This document shows positions 1-6,897 of a stretch of DNA of 64,000 nucleotides, piece by piece. The notes below the pieces were generated by a model. The model worked only from the letters and a program-made list of their open reading frames with translations, was not told the origin of the DNA and made no database searches. The stretch lies in contig JAXMFT010000008.1 of the NCBI GenBank assembly GCA_046347635.1, positions 1 through 64,000 of the forward strand. Direction: 5' to 3'. Position 1 is the stretch's first letter, and every line of letters begins with the position of its first letter. The stretch is from JAGVSZ01 sp019137045 (GTDB lineage: Bacteria; Pseudomonadota; Gammaproteobacteria; Burkholderiales; SG8-39). The translations under genes and the position numbers were made by a program.

Positions 1-2
1 TC

Positions 3-797
3 GGGAAGCAGTCGAACGAGCACTACATGCTCGCGCGACTGAAGGGCCACTTCGGGGCGATGCAACTGCAGAAGCTCGCGACCGCCGAGATCCGCGACGA
101 CTGCCGCATCCGCAGGCGCCCGGGTGCGGGGCCCTACACCGTCAACATGGAGATCTCCAAGCTCGGCACGGGCCTGCGCTACGCCTGCTCGCTCCTGGAG
201 ATTCCCTACCAGGACGCGGTCGGTGCGGCGCGGCCGACGCTGCACCATCTCGGGCTGATCGGCGCCGGGGAGAAGCGCACGCGACGTCCGACGCCCGACG
301 AGTGGACGCGGTTGCTCGCGTACCTCCCGACCCTGCCCACCGCGCTCCCGATGGCCGACATGCTGCGCGTGGCTGCGCTCAACGCGTTCCGGCGCGGCGA
401 GCTCTGCCGCATCGCCTGGCCCGACCTCGACGTCGCGCGCCGCACGATCATCGTGCGCGACCGCAAGCACCCGAGGCGAAAGAAGGGCAACGACGAGGTG
501 GTCCCCCTCGTGGGCGACTCGCTCGACATCATCATGCGTCAGCCGCGGCGCGAGCGCGAACCGCGGATCTTCCCGTACGAACCGAGCACGCTGAGCTTCT
601 GGTTCACCCGAGCGTGCAAGCATCTCGAGATCGAGGATCTGCACTTCCACGATATGCGCCACGAGGCGACGAGCGCGCTCTTCGAGGCCGGCTGGCAGAT
701 CCCCGAGGTCGCTGCGGTCACCGGGCACAAGGACTGGCGGCACCTGAAGCGCTACACGCACCCGGACACGGCCGAGATCGCGAAGAAGCCGCGCTAG
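3..797 (+). CDS. Tyrosine recombinase (phage/ICE-type integrase), 5' end outside window
   Basis: Site-specific recombinase that cuts and rejoins att sites through a tyrosine nucleophile. The reading frame is open to the left edge (codons before the ATG at 27 read GKQSNEHY, a typical integrase arm/core-binding stretch), so the gene begins upstream. Counting from the ATG at 27, the catalytic set is visible: Arg122 in FRRGEL, the HDMRH box (His208, Arg211), His234 in TGHKD and Tyr243 in RYTH. A basic strand, RKKGNDEVV, precedes them. The 3' end overlaps the stop of the convergent small HTH gene by 4 bp. It marks the edge of an integrated element. Which att site it uses cannot be told from here. 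Confidence 0.9.
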   Translation, partial: GKQSNEHYMLARLKGHFGAMQLQKLATAEIRDDCRIRRRPGAGPYTVNMEISKLGTGLRYACSLLEIPYQDAVGAARPTLHHLGLIGAGEKRTRRPTPDEWTRLLAYLPTLPTALPMADMLRVAALNAFRRGELCRIAWPDLDVARRTIIVRDRKHPRRKKGNDEVVPLVGDSLDIIMRQPRREREPRIFPYEPSTLSFWFTRACKHLEIEDLHFHDMRHEATSALFEAGWQIPEVAAVTGHKDWRHLKRYTHPDTAEIAKKPR

Positions 798-1030
798 GCC
801 GCATCCCTGGCCGCCTCGCGGGCGGCACGCAGGGAGTCGACGTAGGCGGCCACGTCGGCGTAGTGGGCGACGGTGCGTGCTCCGACCTTGGTGGTCGGGA
901 TGGGGAGCTTGCCCGCATAGATCAGGTTCTGGACGTAGCGGGACTCGTAGCCGAGCACTGCGGCGAGCTGCTCGACCCCGAGCAGCAGGCCGAATCTTTC
1001 GGTGATCAACATCTGTGTGGCAAGGCTCAT
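794..1030 (-). CDS. Small helix-turn-helix protein, excisionase/PrtN-like
   Basis: A 78-residue protein read convergently to the integrase and overlapping it by 4 bp. The centre (EQLAAVLGYESRYVQNLIYAGKLPIP, residues about 19-44) has the shape of a MerR/excisionase-type helix-turn-helix, followed by a short wing and an acidic/basic C-terminal helix (ADVAAYVDSLR) that resembles the PrtN/pyocin-activator family. Such proteins beside integrases usually act as recombination directionality factors or element regulators. That role is inferred from family shape and position. The start could also be Met7 (position 1012). No other phage genes sit downstream on this strand. Confidence 0.6.
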   Translation of the reverse strand: MSLATQMLITERFGLLLGVEQLAAVLGYESRYVQNLIYAGKLPIPTTKVGARTVAHYADVAAYVDSLRAAREAARDAA

Positions 1031-1220
1031 CGCTCGTCCTGGACTGCAGTGTCGTCGCGGGCGTCGAGGTCAATCGGTCGAGACGGTGCCGGCTTGGCCG
1101 TCTGGCCGGTCGACGAATGGCTGCCGGCACGCGGCCGTCTGCCCTCCGGCGCAGTACGCCCTCGATGTCGCACGGGCCTCTTGCCAGGCTCAGCGATGTC
1201 CGACAGTGGCCTGCCGCGCC

Positions 1221-1412
1221 TCAGCGCGCGCGATGTGGGGTCCATCCTCTCGCTCCATCGAGCGCCTGCGCGAGCGAGGCGCGGTAGTGGTTCCATGCTC
1301 GATCAAGATCCGCTCGCTCGAAGACCCGCGACGTTCCGCAGGGTACTGGGGGCGGCAGCCTTGGCCGGATGTGCTTGTCGAAGGCGCGCCGCCGGAGACC
1401 GAGGTAGGTCAT
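1221..1412 (-). CDS. Small DNA-binding protein, excisionase-like (63 aa)
   Basis: A short gene starting at the ATG at 1412. The protein reads MTYLGLRRRAFDKHIRPRL and then VPCGTSRVFERADLDRAW. This is the pattern of small excisionase/MerR-type winged helices: LG-x3-AFDxHIRP for the recognition helix, a wing ending in FERADLDRAW, and a C-terminal helix. The frame stays open further upstream, but that part is low-complexity Arg/Pro/Ala and looks non-coding, so the internal Met is preferred. No strong Shine-Dalgarno site is visible. It lies 190 bp from the other small HTH gene and probably belongs to the same integrated element. Partner and target are unknown. Confidence 0.45.
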   Translation of the reverse strand: MTYLGLRRRAFDKHIRPRLPPPVPCGTSRVFERADLDRAWNHYRASLAQALDGARGWTPHRAR

Positions 1413-2264
1413 CGCCCCGACGCAGGTGAAACCTCGCTTCTCCCGGCGCCGCCACGTTCCGGCGCGTTCGCGCGAGCAACGGATTCCCTGGGCCACGGTC
1501 GCTACCGAGCTTGCGCGCTCGAGTGAGTCTGCCCGGGTGCGTCGCCCGGCGGAGGCTTCACGGAAAGCGGCACAGCGGGAAGTGGAGCGCAGGACTGTCG
1601 TCTTATCCGGCCCGCGTGCCCCGCGCCCCCGTCGCGGCGAAGCGGAGAGCGAACGCTCGGCAGGCGCCAGGAGCGCCGGAGGAGGGGGATGCAGTCGGTC
1701 TTCATCGAGCGCTCCATCGACGGCGAGACGAGCAACATGGCCAGGGACAGCCCGACCGCCTGCGCGCTTCGAGGACACCCGAGGCACCCAAGAACGCGGA
1801 CGGCGCAGCGCGCAGGGCGCTGGGACTGCCGAACGGCAACGCACCGTTCGGGGCTCGGAGGGGTTGCGCGCGCTGCCGGATCGCAGGCGCGACGCTTCGC
1901 GTAGGGACCGCCGAGGCGCAGGCGGCCTCGACGGTCACTGACAGTCGGCAGCGCTTCGTCGAACGACGAGGCGACTCAGCTCGCTAGAGCCCGCAGGAAC
2001 CGCGTCGCGGAGGGTTCATGCGGCCGCGCACAATGCACCTGAGCGTGGGAGGGCTGGTTCCCAGCCCGTCACAGGCGAGGCGCTTGGAGTTCGCTTCCCT
2101 TCACGGGCGGGCCGTCGGTGCCGGAAGCTCCCGGGCTGCATCGAGGCGCCGCCTCGAGCAACGGGCACCACGCTAGATCCACTCTGCGTGGAAGCGCAAG
2201 CGGATTCTCAACGACGCACCCTGCTTCCCCCGACTCTTCGGCGGGTTCGCTTAGCTTGTTGACA
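1413..2264. other. Degraded stretch between integrase module and stress genes
   Basis: No complete gene is supported here. A good purine-rich site (GGAGGAGGGG) precedes an ATG at 1689, and the first 25 or so codons have the G/C third positions typical of this genome. Codon quality then collapses, and the better-looking frame shifts into one ending near 1987 (containing PEAPKNADGAARRALGLP). This looks like a frameshifted or eroded small element gene rather than a working one. From 2000 to 2264 nothing recognisable is seen. The GC content falls locally around 2150-2500. Confidence 0.4.
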
Positions 2265-2495
2265 TCACCAGATATCAGGAACTGGACCTCGCCGTTCTGA
2301 GACGACGCCGGCCCAGACGCGATGAGCGTTCTCCGCCGCTTCTTCGCTGGTGATCTCTTGATCGATCAGGGCGCGCTCCCGCTCGTGGTTTACCTCGCCG
2401 AGTCGCGATCCTGCATGCTGCCCAACTCCTACGGTAGCCATGCGAACGAGATGTCTAGGCAGCCGATTCGGCGACGTAACCATCTCGCCCGTCAC
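2265..2495 (-). CDS. Hypothetical 76-aa protein, doubtful
   Basis: An open frame starting with GTG at 2495, overlapping the TGA of the universal stress protein gene as GTGA, so translational coupling is possible. The product has an acidic, Glu/Arg-rich middle (HERERALIDQEITSEEAAENAHRVW). No family is recognised, and no signal peptide or membrane segment is present. Third-position GC is clearly lower than in neighbouring genes, which argues against long residence in this genome or against real coding. It is listed because of the stop/start overlap. It could be chance. Confidence 0.25.
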   Translation of the reverse strand: MTGEMVTSPNRLPRHLVRMATVGVGQHAGSRLGEVNHERERALIDQEITSEEAAENAHRVWAGVVSERRGPVPDIW

Positions 2496-3376
2496 ACGGA
2501 TACCAGCACGTCGGCTTCCGATTGGGCCAAGACCTGTCGGGTGACGCTGCCCAGAAGGAGCTCTTCAACCATGCTCTCTCCGTGCTTGCCCATGACGATC
2601 AGGTCGCAATCCCGTTCTTGCTCCTGTTCGATTATTTGCAGCGCTGCGTCGCCATGCACCACCAGCAATGCGGCGCCGTGCGGCGAGAGTCCGGCCTCCT
2701 CGCAGAGCGCCTGTAGCTTCTGGCGCGCGTCGTCCCTGGCGGCAGCCCGATAGCGGTCGACCGTCTTCTCGTCCACGCCTGCGAACCGCAACTTGCCCTC
2801 GAGCGGCACTTCATACGCATGCAGCAGGACGATGGCGGCGCCCGGGGCAATGGACCGGGCAACTCTGAGCGCAGAGCGCGAGCTCGGCGAGAAGTCCACG
2901 GGCACGAGCACGTTCCGGTATCGCTCATGCGCCGCTTGCTTGACGACCAGCATCGGTCGAGTGGCGCTCCTCACCATTCTCTCGGCGGTCGAGCCGAGCA
3001 CCAGGTGCCTCATGAAGCTCGCGCCGCGTGCTCCGAGGATGACAAGATCCGCTGACAGCGTGGCGGCCCGACTGGCGAGCTCCGCCAGCAAGGGGCCGGA
3101 TGCGACGTGCACGCTGGCTGCAACGCCGTGATCCCGCAGGATTGCGGCGGCCAACTCGTTCACTCCCTCCCGCGCTGCACCCAGCACGCGCTCCTCGAGG
3201 TTCGCGGGCATTCCGGCAAGCAGGCGCCGGAGTTTTTCCAGCGGGGCAAGGCTTGCCACGTGAGTGAGGTCGAGCGTCGCGCCCGATTCCTTGGCCACCA
3301 GGGCTGCCCGCTCGACTGCGCGCCGCGCAGGGGCGGAGAGATCCGTAGCGGCCAGCAGACGCTTCAGATGGACCAT
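2492..3376 (-). CDS. Tandem-domain universal stress protein
   Basis: A cytoplasmic UspA-superfamily protein with two Usp domains, at residues about 1-147 and 153-294. Each domain ends in the nucleotide-binding signature G-x2-G-x9-G-(S/T): GARGASFMRHLVLGST in the first and GKHGESMVEELLLGSV in the second, so both halves may bind ATP. The start (MVHLKRLLAATDLS) matches the usual Usp opening. Family members help survival under starvation, oxidative or envelope stress. The direct biochemical role here is unknown. It stands alone, divergent from a broken usp-like remnant at 3613 and upstream of the cation-transport block, which fits a stress-response neighbourhood. Confidence 0.9.
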   Translation of the reverse strand: MVHLKRLLAATDLSAPARRAVERAALVAKESGATLDLTHVASLAPLEKLRRLLAGMPANLEERVLGAAREGVNELAAAILRDHGVAASVHVASGPLLAELASRAATLSADLVILGARGASFMRHLVLGSTAERMVRSATRPMLVVKQAAHERYRNVLVPVDFSPSSRSALRVARSIAPGAAIVLLHAYEVPLEGKLRFAGVDEKTVDRYRAAARDDARQKLQALCEEAGLSPHGAALLVVHGDAALQIIEQEQERDCDLIVMGKHGESMVEELLLGSVTRQVLAQSEADVLVSV

Positions 3377-3612
3377 TGCATTGCTCCAAGGGGGGGCGCC
3401 AACGCGCCGGCGGGAGGGGCACGTCCGGCATCCATTCGTTCTTCCGGATGGCAGGCGGGGCCACGACCCCCGGCGCGTCCCGACGCCGATCTTACGCGCG
3501 AAGGCTATACGTTCCTGGATGCCCGCGCCAGCCGAGCGGGCGGCGCACGGCGCCTGCGTGAGCGCCGTTGACCAAACGCAATCCCGCTTGCGGCGATCGA
3601 CGGAGAATCGTG

Positions 3613-3945
3613 ATGAGTGCGCGCGGGTCCGGCGCGTTCGAGGTCTTCGTGCTCCGGTCGACGAGCCGGGGCATGCTCGCGGGCTGCGCAGTGCCGGCGA
3701 TCGTCGTGTGCGACCCGCCCCGGCGGCGGGTCCTGCTCAAGGTGCTGATCGCGGCCGACGGCAGCGAGTCGAGCCTGCGGGCGGTGCGGGCCTTGCTGAA
3801 GTTCCGCCGCCTTCCCGACCCCGAGCCGCGCGTTACTCTGGTCGTGGTTCAGGGGGGCGACCCTGCGAGCGTGACGCTCCTTCCGCGGCCGGATCCCGGC
3901 CCGCCGACCGGTCGCGATGCAACGCCGCCCGGACCAGCAGCATGA
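3613..3945 (+). pseudogene. Universal stress protein deletion scar
   Basis: One frame joins two pieces in the wrong order. VLRSTSRGMLAGCAVPAIVV (positions about 3649-3708) matches the end of a Usp domain. Right after it, VLLKVLIAADGSESSLRAVR (about 3732-3791) matches the beginning of another, followed by about 20 residues of a plausible first strand/helix (VTLVVVQ). After that the sequence turns into Pro/Asp-rich noise that overlaps the 3' end of mrpG on the other strand. The simplest reading is that two tandem usp genes, or one two-domain gene, lost the intervening DNA. It cannot make a full Usp fold. Confidence 0.6.
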
Positions 3946-4216
3946 AAGTCACCGGCGTGGTGATCGTCATGAAGACCCCGATCAGGATCTCGTGCAGCAC
4001 CGGCCGCGACTGGAGCGCCGAGAACAGCGTCAGCGAGGCGATCAGGACGAGGCCGGTGCCGAGCGTCGTGCCCAGGGTGGGAGCATGCACCCGGTCGTAG
4101 AAGCTCCTGAGCCGCAGGAGACCGAGCGCGCCGATCAGGGTCAGCACCGCGCCGAGCACCACGAGCAGTGCGATCACGAACGCGACGAACGAGGGCAGGC
4201 CGGCGGCGTGGCTCAT
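3833..4216 (-). CDS. mrpG: Mrp-type Na+/H+ antiporter subunit G
   Basis: Small membrane subunit (127 aa) of the multisubunit Mrp/Pha/Mnh monovalent cation/proton antiporter. Three hydrophobic helices are visible: AFVIALLVVLGAVLTLIGALG, a middle stretch around GTGLVLIASLTLF, and ILIGVFMTITTPVTFMLLVRAA. The family-typical R-FYDRVHAP-LGTTLG loop is present. The ATG at 4216 overlaps the mrpF stop (ATGA), so it is the last gene of the mrpA-G operon. The hydrophilic tail after residue 107 is longer than strictly needed and lies over the Usp scar on the opposite strand. Confidence 0.93.
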   Translation of the reverse strand: MSHAAGLPSFVAFVIALLVVLGAVLTLIGALGLLRLRSFYDRVHAPTLGTTLGTGLVLIASLTLFSALQSRPVLHEILIGVFMTITTPVTFMLLVRAALHRDRSAGRDPAAEGASRSQGRPPEPRPE

Positions 4217-4494
4217 TCGATCACCTCGCCGCGCAGGAGGAACTTGGCGAGCGCCGCGGTGGCCACGAACCCGAGCATGCCGATCACTAGGGCCGCCTCG
4301 AAGTAGAGGGCGTTCGCCTCGCGCATGCCGAAGGTGAGCATGAGCAGCATTGCGGCCACGTAGAGCGTGTCGAGCGCGAGCACCCGGTCCTGGGCGCGCG
4401 GCCCGCGCAGCAAGCGGAACGCGGCGCACGCCATCGCGAGGGCGAGCAGCACCTGCGCGAAGGCGATGGCGCCCGCGAGCAGCGTCGCGCTCAT
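4213..4494 (-). CDS. mrpF: Mrp-type Na+/H+ antiporter subunit F
   Basis: A 93-residue, three-helix membrane protein. It carries the family pattern R-x-LRGP-x-AQDRVLALDTLYV between helices 1 and 2 (residues about 27-46) and a C-terminal helix ending in AKFLLRGEVIE. In the Mrp complex, MrpE/F/G form the small-subunit end needed for assembly of the antiporter. The start at 4494 is fixed by the ATGA overlap with the mrpE stop, and the stop overlaps the mrpG start. Length and sequence are typical. Confidence 0.93.
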   Translation of the reverse strand: MSATLLAGAIAFAQVLLALAMACAAFRLLRGPRAQDRVLALDTLYVAAMLLMLTFGMREANALYFEAALVIGMLGFVATAALAKFLLRGEVIE

Positions 4495-4979
4495 CCGAAG
4501 ATCTCCAGCAGCCGCCGCTCGTAGCGGTCCTTGATGGTGCGGATCCAGGTGTCCTCGTCGACGAGGTCGAGGATGTGCATGGTAAGGACGCTCTGCGCCG
4601 AGTCGTACCGTGCCCAGGCGGTCCCCGGCGTCGCGGTGATGATGCAGGCGAGTACCGCCAGCCCGGCAGGATCGCGCAGTTCGAGCGGGATATCGAGGAA
4701 ACCCGAGGTCTGGCGACGGTGTCCGGGATTGATCACGATGCGCGCCCCGGCGACGTTGGAGCGCACGATGTCGACCAGGACCAGCCACGCGAGCGCAGCG
4801 ATCGCCGCGGGCCGTCGCACCATCGGCCCCGGCGGCTGGAGCAACGCGAGCGCCAGCCCGCCGCCGACCGCGATCACCGCACCGAGGAGCACGTGCCCCG
4901 CTGCGAGCGTCTGGTTGAGGAGGAGCCAGGTCGCGAGGAGCGCGAGCGACAGCAGCGGGAACGGGAGCAGGCGCTTCAT
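4491..4979 (-). CDS. mrpE: Mrp-type Na+/H+ antiporter subunit E
   Basis: A 162-residue subunit with two N-terminal membrane helices (LLPFPLLSLALLATWLLL and GHVLLGAVIAVGGGLALALL), a third hydrophobic segment around AALAWLVLVDIVRSN, and a cytoplasmic C-terminal domain. The motif LAVLACIITATPGTAWAR is diagnostic of MrpE/PhaE. It belongs to the Mrp cation/proton antiporter and is coupled to mrpD and mrpF by 4-bp stop/start overlaps. Length is normal. No oddity seen. Confidence 0.93.
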   Translation of the reverse strand: MKRLLPFPLLSLALLATWLLLNQTLAAGHVLLGAVIAVGGGLALALLQPPGPMVRRPAAIAALAWLVLVDIVRSNVAGARIVINPGHRRQTSGFLDIPLELRDPAGLAVLACIITATPGTAWARYDSAQSVLTMHILDLVDEDTWIRTIKDRYERRLLEIFG

Positions 4980-6553
4980 CGGGCGAGGACCCCTTCGATG
5001 TAGCCGCGCGGCGCGTGCAGCGATTGCGCGGTGTCCTGCAGGTAGCGCATTGCCGGCCCGGCTTGCACCGTGAGCCCTGCGCACAGGGCGAGCAGCAGCA
5101 CGACCGGGGCCATCTCGATGACCGCCACGCGCGGCACGCTGCGCTCGGGCGACGCCCAGAAGATGCGCACGCCGGCGCGGGCCGTCGCGATGGTGGCCGC
5201 CAGCCCCGACACGGTCAGCAGGACGAGCAGGCTCCACGCCGCCGCGGAGATCGGGTCTGGGTCGAGCAGCGCGGCGAGCAACGCGAACTTGGCGATGAAT
5301 CCCGGCAGCGGCGGCAACCCCGCCAGCAGCAGCGCGCAGCAGGCGAATGTCACGCCGAGGACCCCCACCGCCGCAGGGATGGCGATGCCGACCACCTCCT
5401 CCGCGGGGATCTCGCCGTCGGCGTCGCCCAGGCCGAACGCCTCCGCGGTCACGGCGAGCACGTTGGCGCCCGGCGCGCGCCCGCGCTCGACCAGCTCGAT
5501 CAGCAGGAAGAAGGCGCCCACCCCGAGCGTCGAGACGACGAGGTAGTAGAGCGCCGCGCCGGTGACCGCCACGCCCCCGGTGCCGATCGCCGCGAGCAGC
5601 GTCCCGGAGGAGACGAGCAGGCTGAACGCCGCGAGCCGGGACAACTCCTGGGCGGCGAGCATGCCGATGACGCCGAACGCGAGCGTCAGCATGCCGCCGA
5701 GCACCAGCCAGTCGCCGCCGAAGCCGGCCGAGGCGCCGGCCTCGGCCCCGAACACGAGCAGCGAGACCCGCAGCACGGCATAGACGCCGACCTTGGTCAG
5801 GATCGCGAACACCGCCGCAGCCGGCGCGCTGGCGGCCGCATAGGTGCCCGGCAGCCAGAAGCCGAGCGGCCACATGCCGGCCTTGACGAGAAACGCGATG
5901 CCCAGGATGGCCGCGCCGGCCTCGAGCAGCATGCGGTCGCCGGCCGCGACGGCCGGGACGCGCACCGCGAGGTCGGCCATGTTGAGCGTGCCGGTGATGC
6001 CGTAGAGCAGGCTCGCCCCGATCAGGAAGAGGAGGGACGCGGTGAGGTTGACGGCGATGTAGTGCAGGCCCGCCCGGACGCGGGCGGCGCCCGAGCCGTA
6101 CAGCGCGAGGCCGTACGAGGCGGCGAGGAAGACCTCGAAGAACACGAACAGGTTGAACAGATCGCCGGTGAGGAACGCGCCGTTCACGCCCATCAGCAGG
6201 AACTGGAACAGCGCATGAAAGCGCGGCCCCGCGCGCGACCAGCGGGCGAGCGAAAAGACGAGCGCGGCGAACCCGAGCGCGCTGGCGAGCAGCACCAGCA
6301 CGGCCGACAGCCGGTCGGCCACGAGCACGATGCCGAACGGAGCGGGCCAGTCGCCGAGGCGGTAGACGTGGACGGCGCCGGCGTCGGCGAGCCGGGCGAG
6401 CGCGATCGCGGCGGCCACGAGCGCGAGGGTCGCCGCGACGCTGATCGCGGCCTTGAGCGCGTAGCGGCCCTCGTCGAAGAGGAGCATCAGCGCGCCCGCG
6501 GCGAGGGGCAGCACCACCGGCAAGACGACGAGATGCGCCTGCCAGAAGCTCAC
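4976..6553 (-). CDS. mrpD: Mrp-type antiporter subunit D (NuoL/M/N-like)
   Basis: A 525-residue proton-translocating subunit homologous to complex I NuoM/N. It has about 14 membrane segments and the conserved proton_antipo core: residues about 120-400, with GVNGAFLTGDLFNLFVFFE carrying the key glutamate and KAGMWPLGFWLPGTYAAASAP carrying the key lysine. It drives Na+(K+/Li+)/H+ exchange together with MrpA. The start MSFWQAHLVVLPVVLPL is typical, and the ATG overlaps the mrpC stop. Operon position (C-D-E) is the standard order. Confidence 0.95.
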   Translation of the reverse strand: MSFWQAHLVVLPVVLPLAAGALMLLFDEGRYALKAAISVAATLALVAAAIALARLADAGAVHVYRLGDWPAPFGIVLVADRLSAVLVLLASALGFAALVFSLARWSRAGPRFHALFQFLLMGVNGAFLTGDLFNLFVFFEVFLAASYGLALYGSGAARVRAGLHYIAVNLTASLLFLIGASLLYGITGTLNMADLAVRVPAVAAGDRMLLEAGAAILGIAFLVKAGMWPLGFWLPGTYAAASAPAAAVFAILTKVGVYAVLRVSLLVFGAEAGASAGFGGDWLVLGGMLTLAFGVIGMLAAQELSRLAAFSLLVSSGTLLAAIGTGGVAVTGAALYYLVVSTLGVGAFFLLIELVERGRAPGANVLAVTAEAFGLGDADGEIPAEEVVGIAIPAAVGVLGVTFACCALLLAGLPPLPGFIAKFALLAALLDPDPISAAAWSLLVLLTVSGLAATIATARAGVRIFWASPERSVPRVAVIEMAPVVLLLALCAGLTVQAGPAMRYLQDTAQSLHAPRGYIEGVLAR

Positions 6554-6897
6554 GCTTCGGGCTCCCGGCCGTCGACGTGATCGGTGCCGGCGAGGCCGCG
6601 CGCCACCAGCAGCACCACGAGGAGCAGCGCGGTCATCGCGAAGCTGATGACGATGGCGGTGAGGACCAGGGCCTGCGGCAGCGGGTCGGCGAAGGCCGCG
6701 GGGTCGGCCCCCGCGCCGGCCTGCACGATCGGCGCCGCGTCCACGCGCAGGTTTCCCATTGCGACGATGAACAGGTTGACGGCGTAGGAGAGCAGCGAGA
6801 GGCCGATCACGACCTGGAAGGTGCGCGGGCGCAGCAGCAGCCAGACGCCGGATCCGGTCAGCACGCCGATGGCCAGGGCGACGACGAGCTCGTTCAT
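6550..6897 (-). CDS. mrpC: Mrp-type antiporter subunit C (NuoK-like)
   Basis: A 115-residue three-helix protein related to NuoK. It has the MrpC pattern RTFQVVIGLSLLSYAVNLFIVAMG (residues about 25-48) and DPLPQALVLTAIVISFAMTALLL (about 71-93), which contains the conserved acid and PQALVLTAIVI motif. It is part of the Mrp antiporter membrane arm. It is coupled upstream to mrpA and downstream to mrpD through 4-bp overlaps. It is the normal length for the family. Confidence 0.95.
   Translation of the reverse strand: MNELVVALAIGVLTGSGVWLLLRPRTFQVVIGLSLLSYAVNLFIVAMGNLRVDAAPIVQAGAGADPAAFADPLPQALVLTAIVISFAMTALLLVVLLVARGLAGTDHVDGREPEA

Noticed and set aside
1221..1844. A full 207-codon minus-strand protein
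   Set aside because: Only the last 63 residues look like a real DNA-binding domain. The upstream 144 codons are Arg/Pro/Ala-rich with poor codon pattern, so the internal ATG at 1412 was used.
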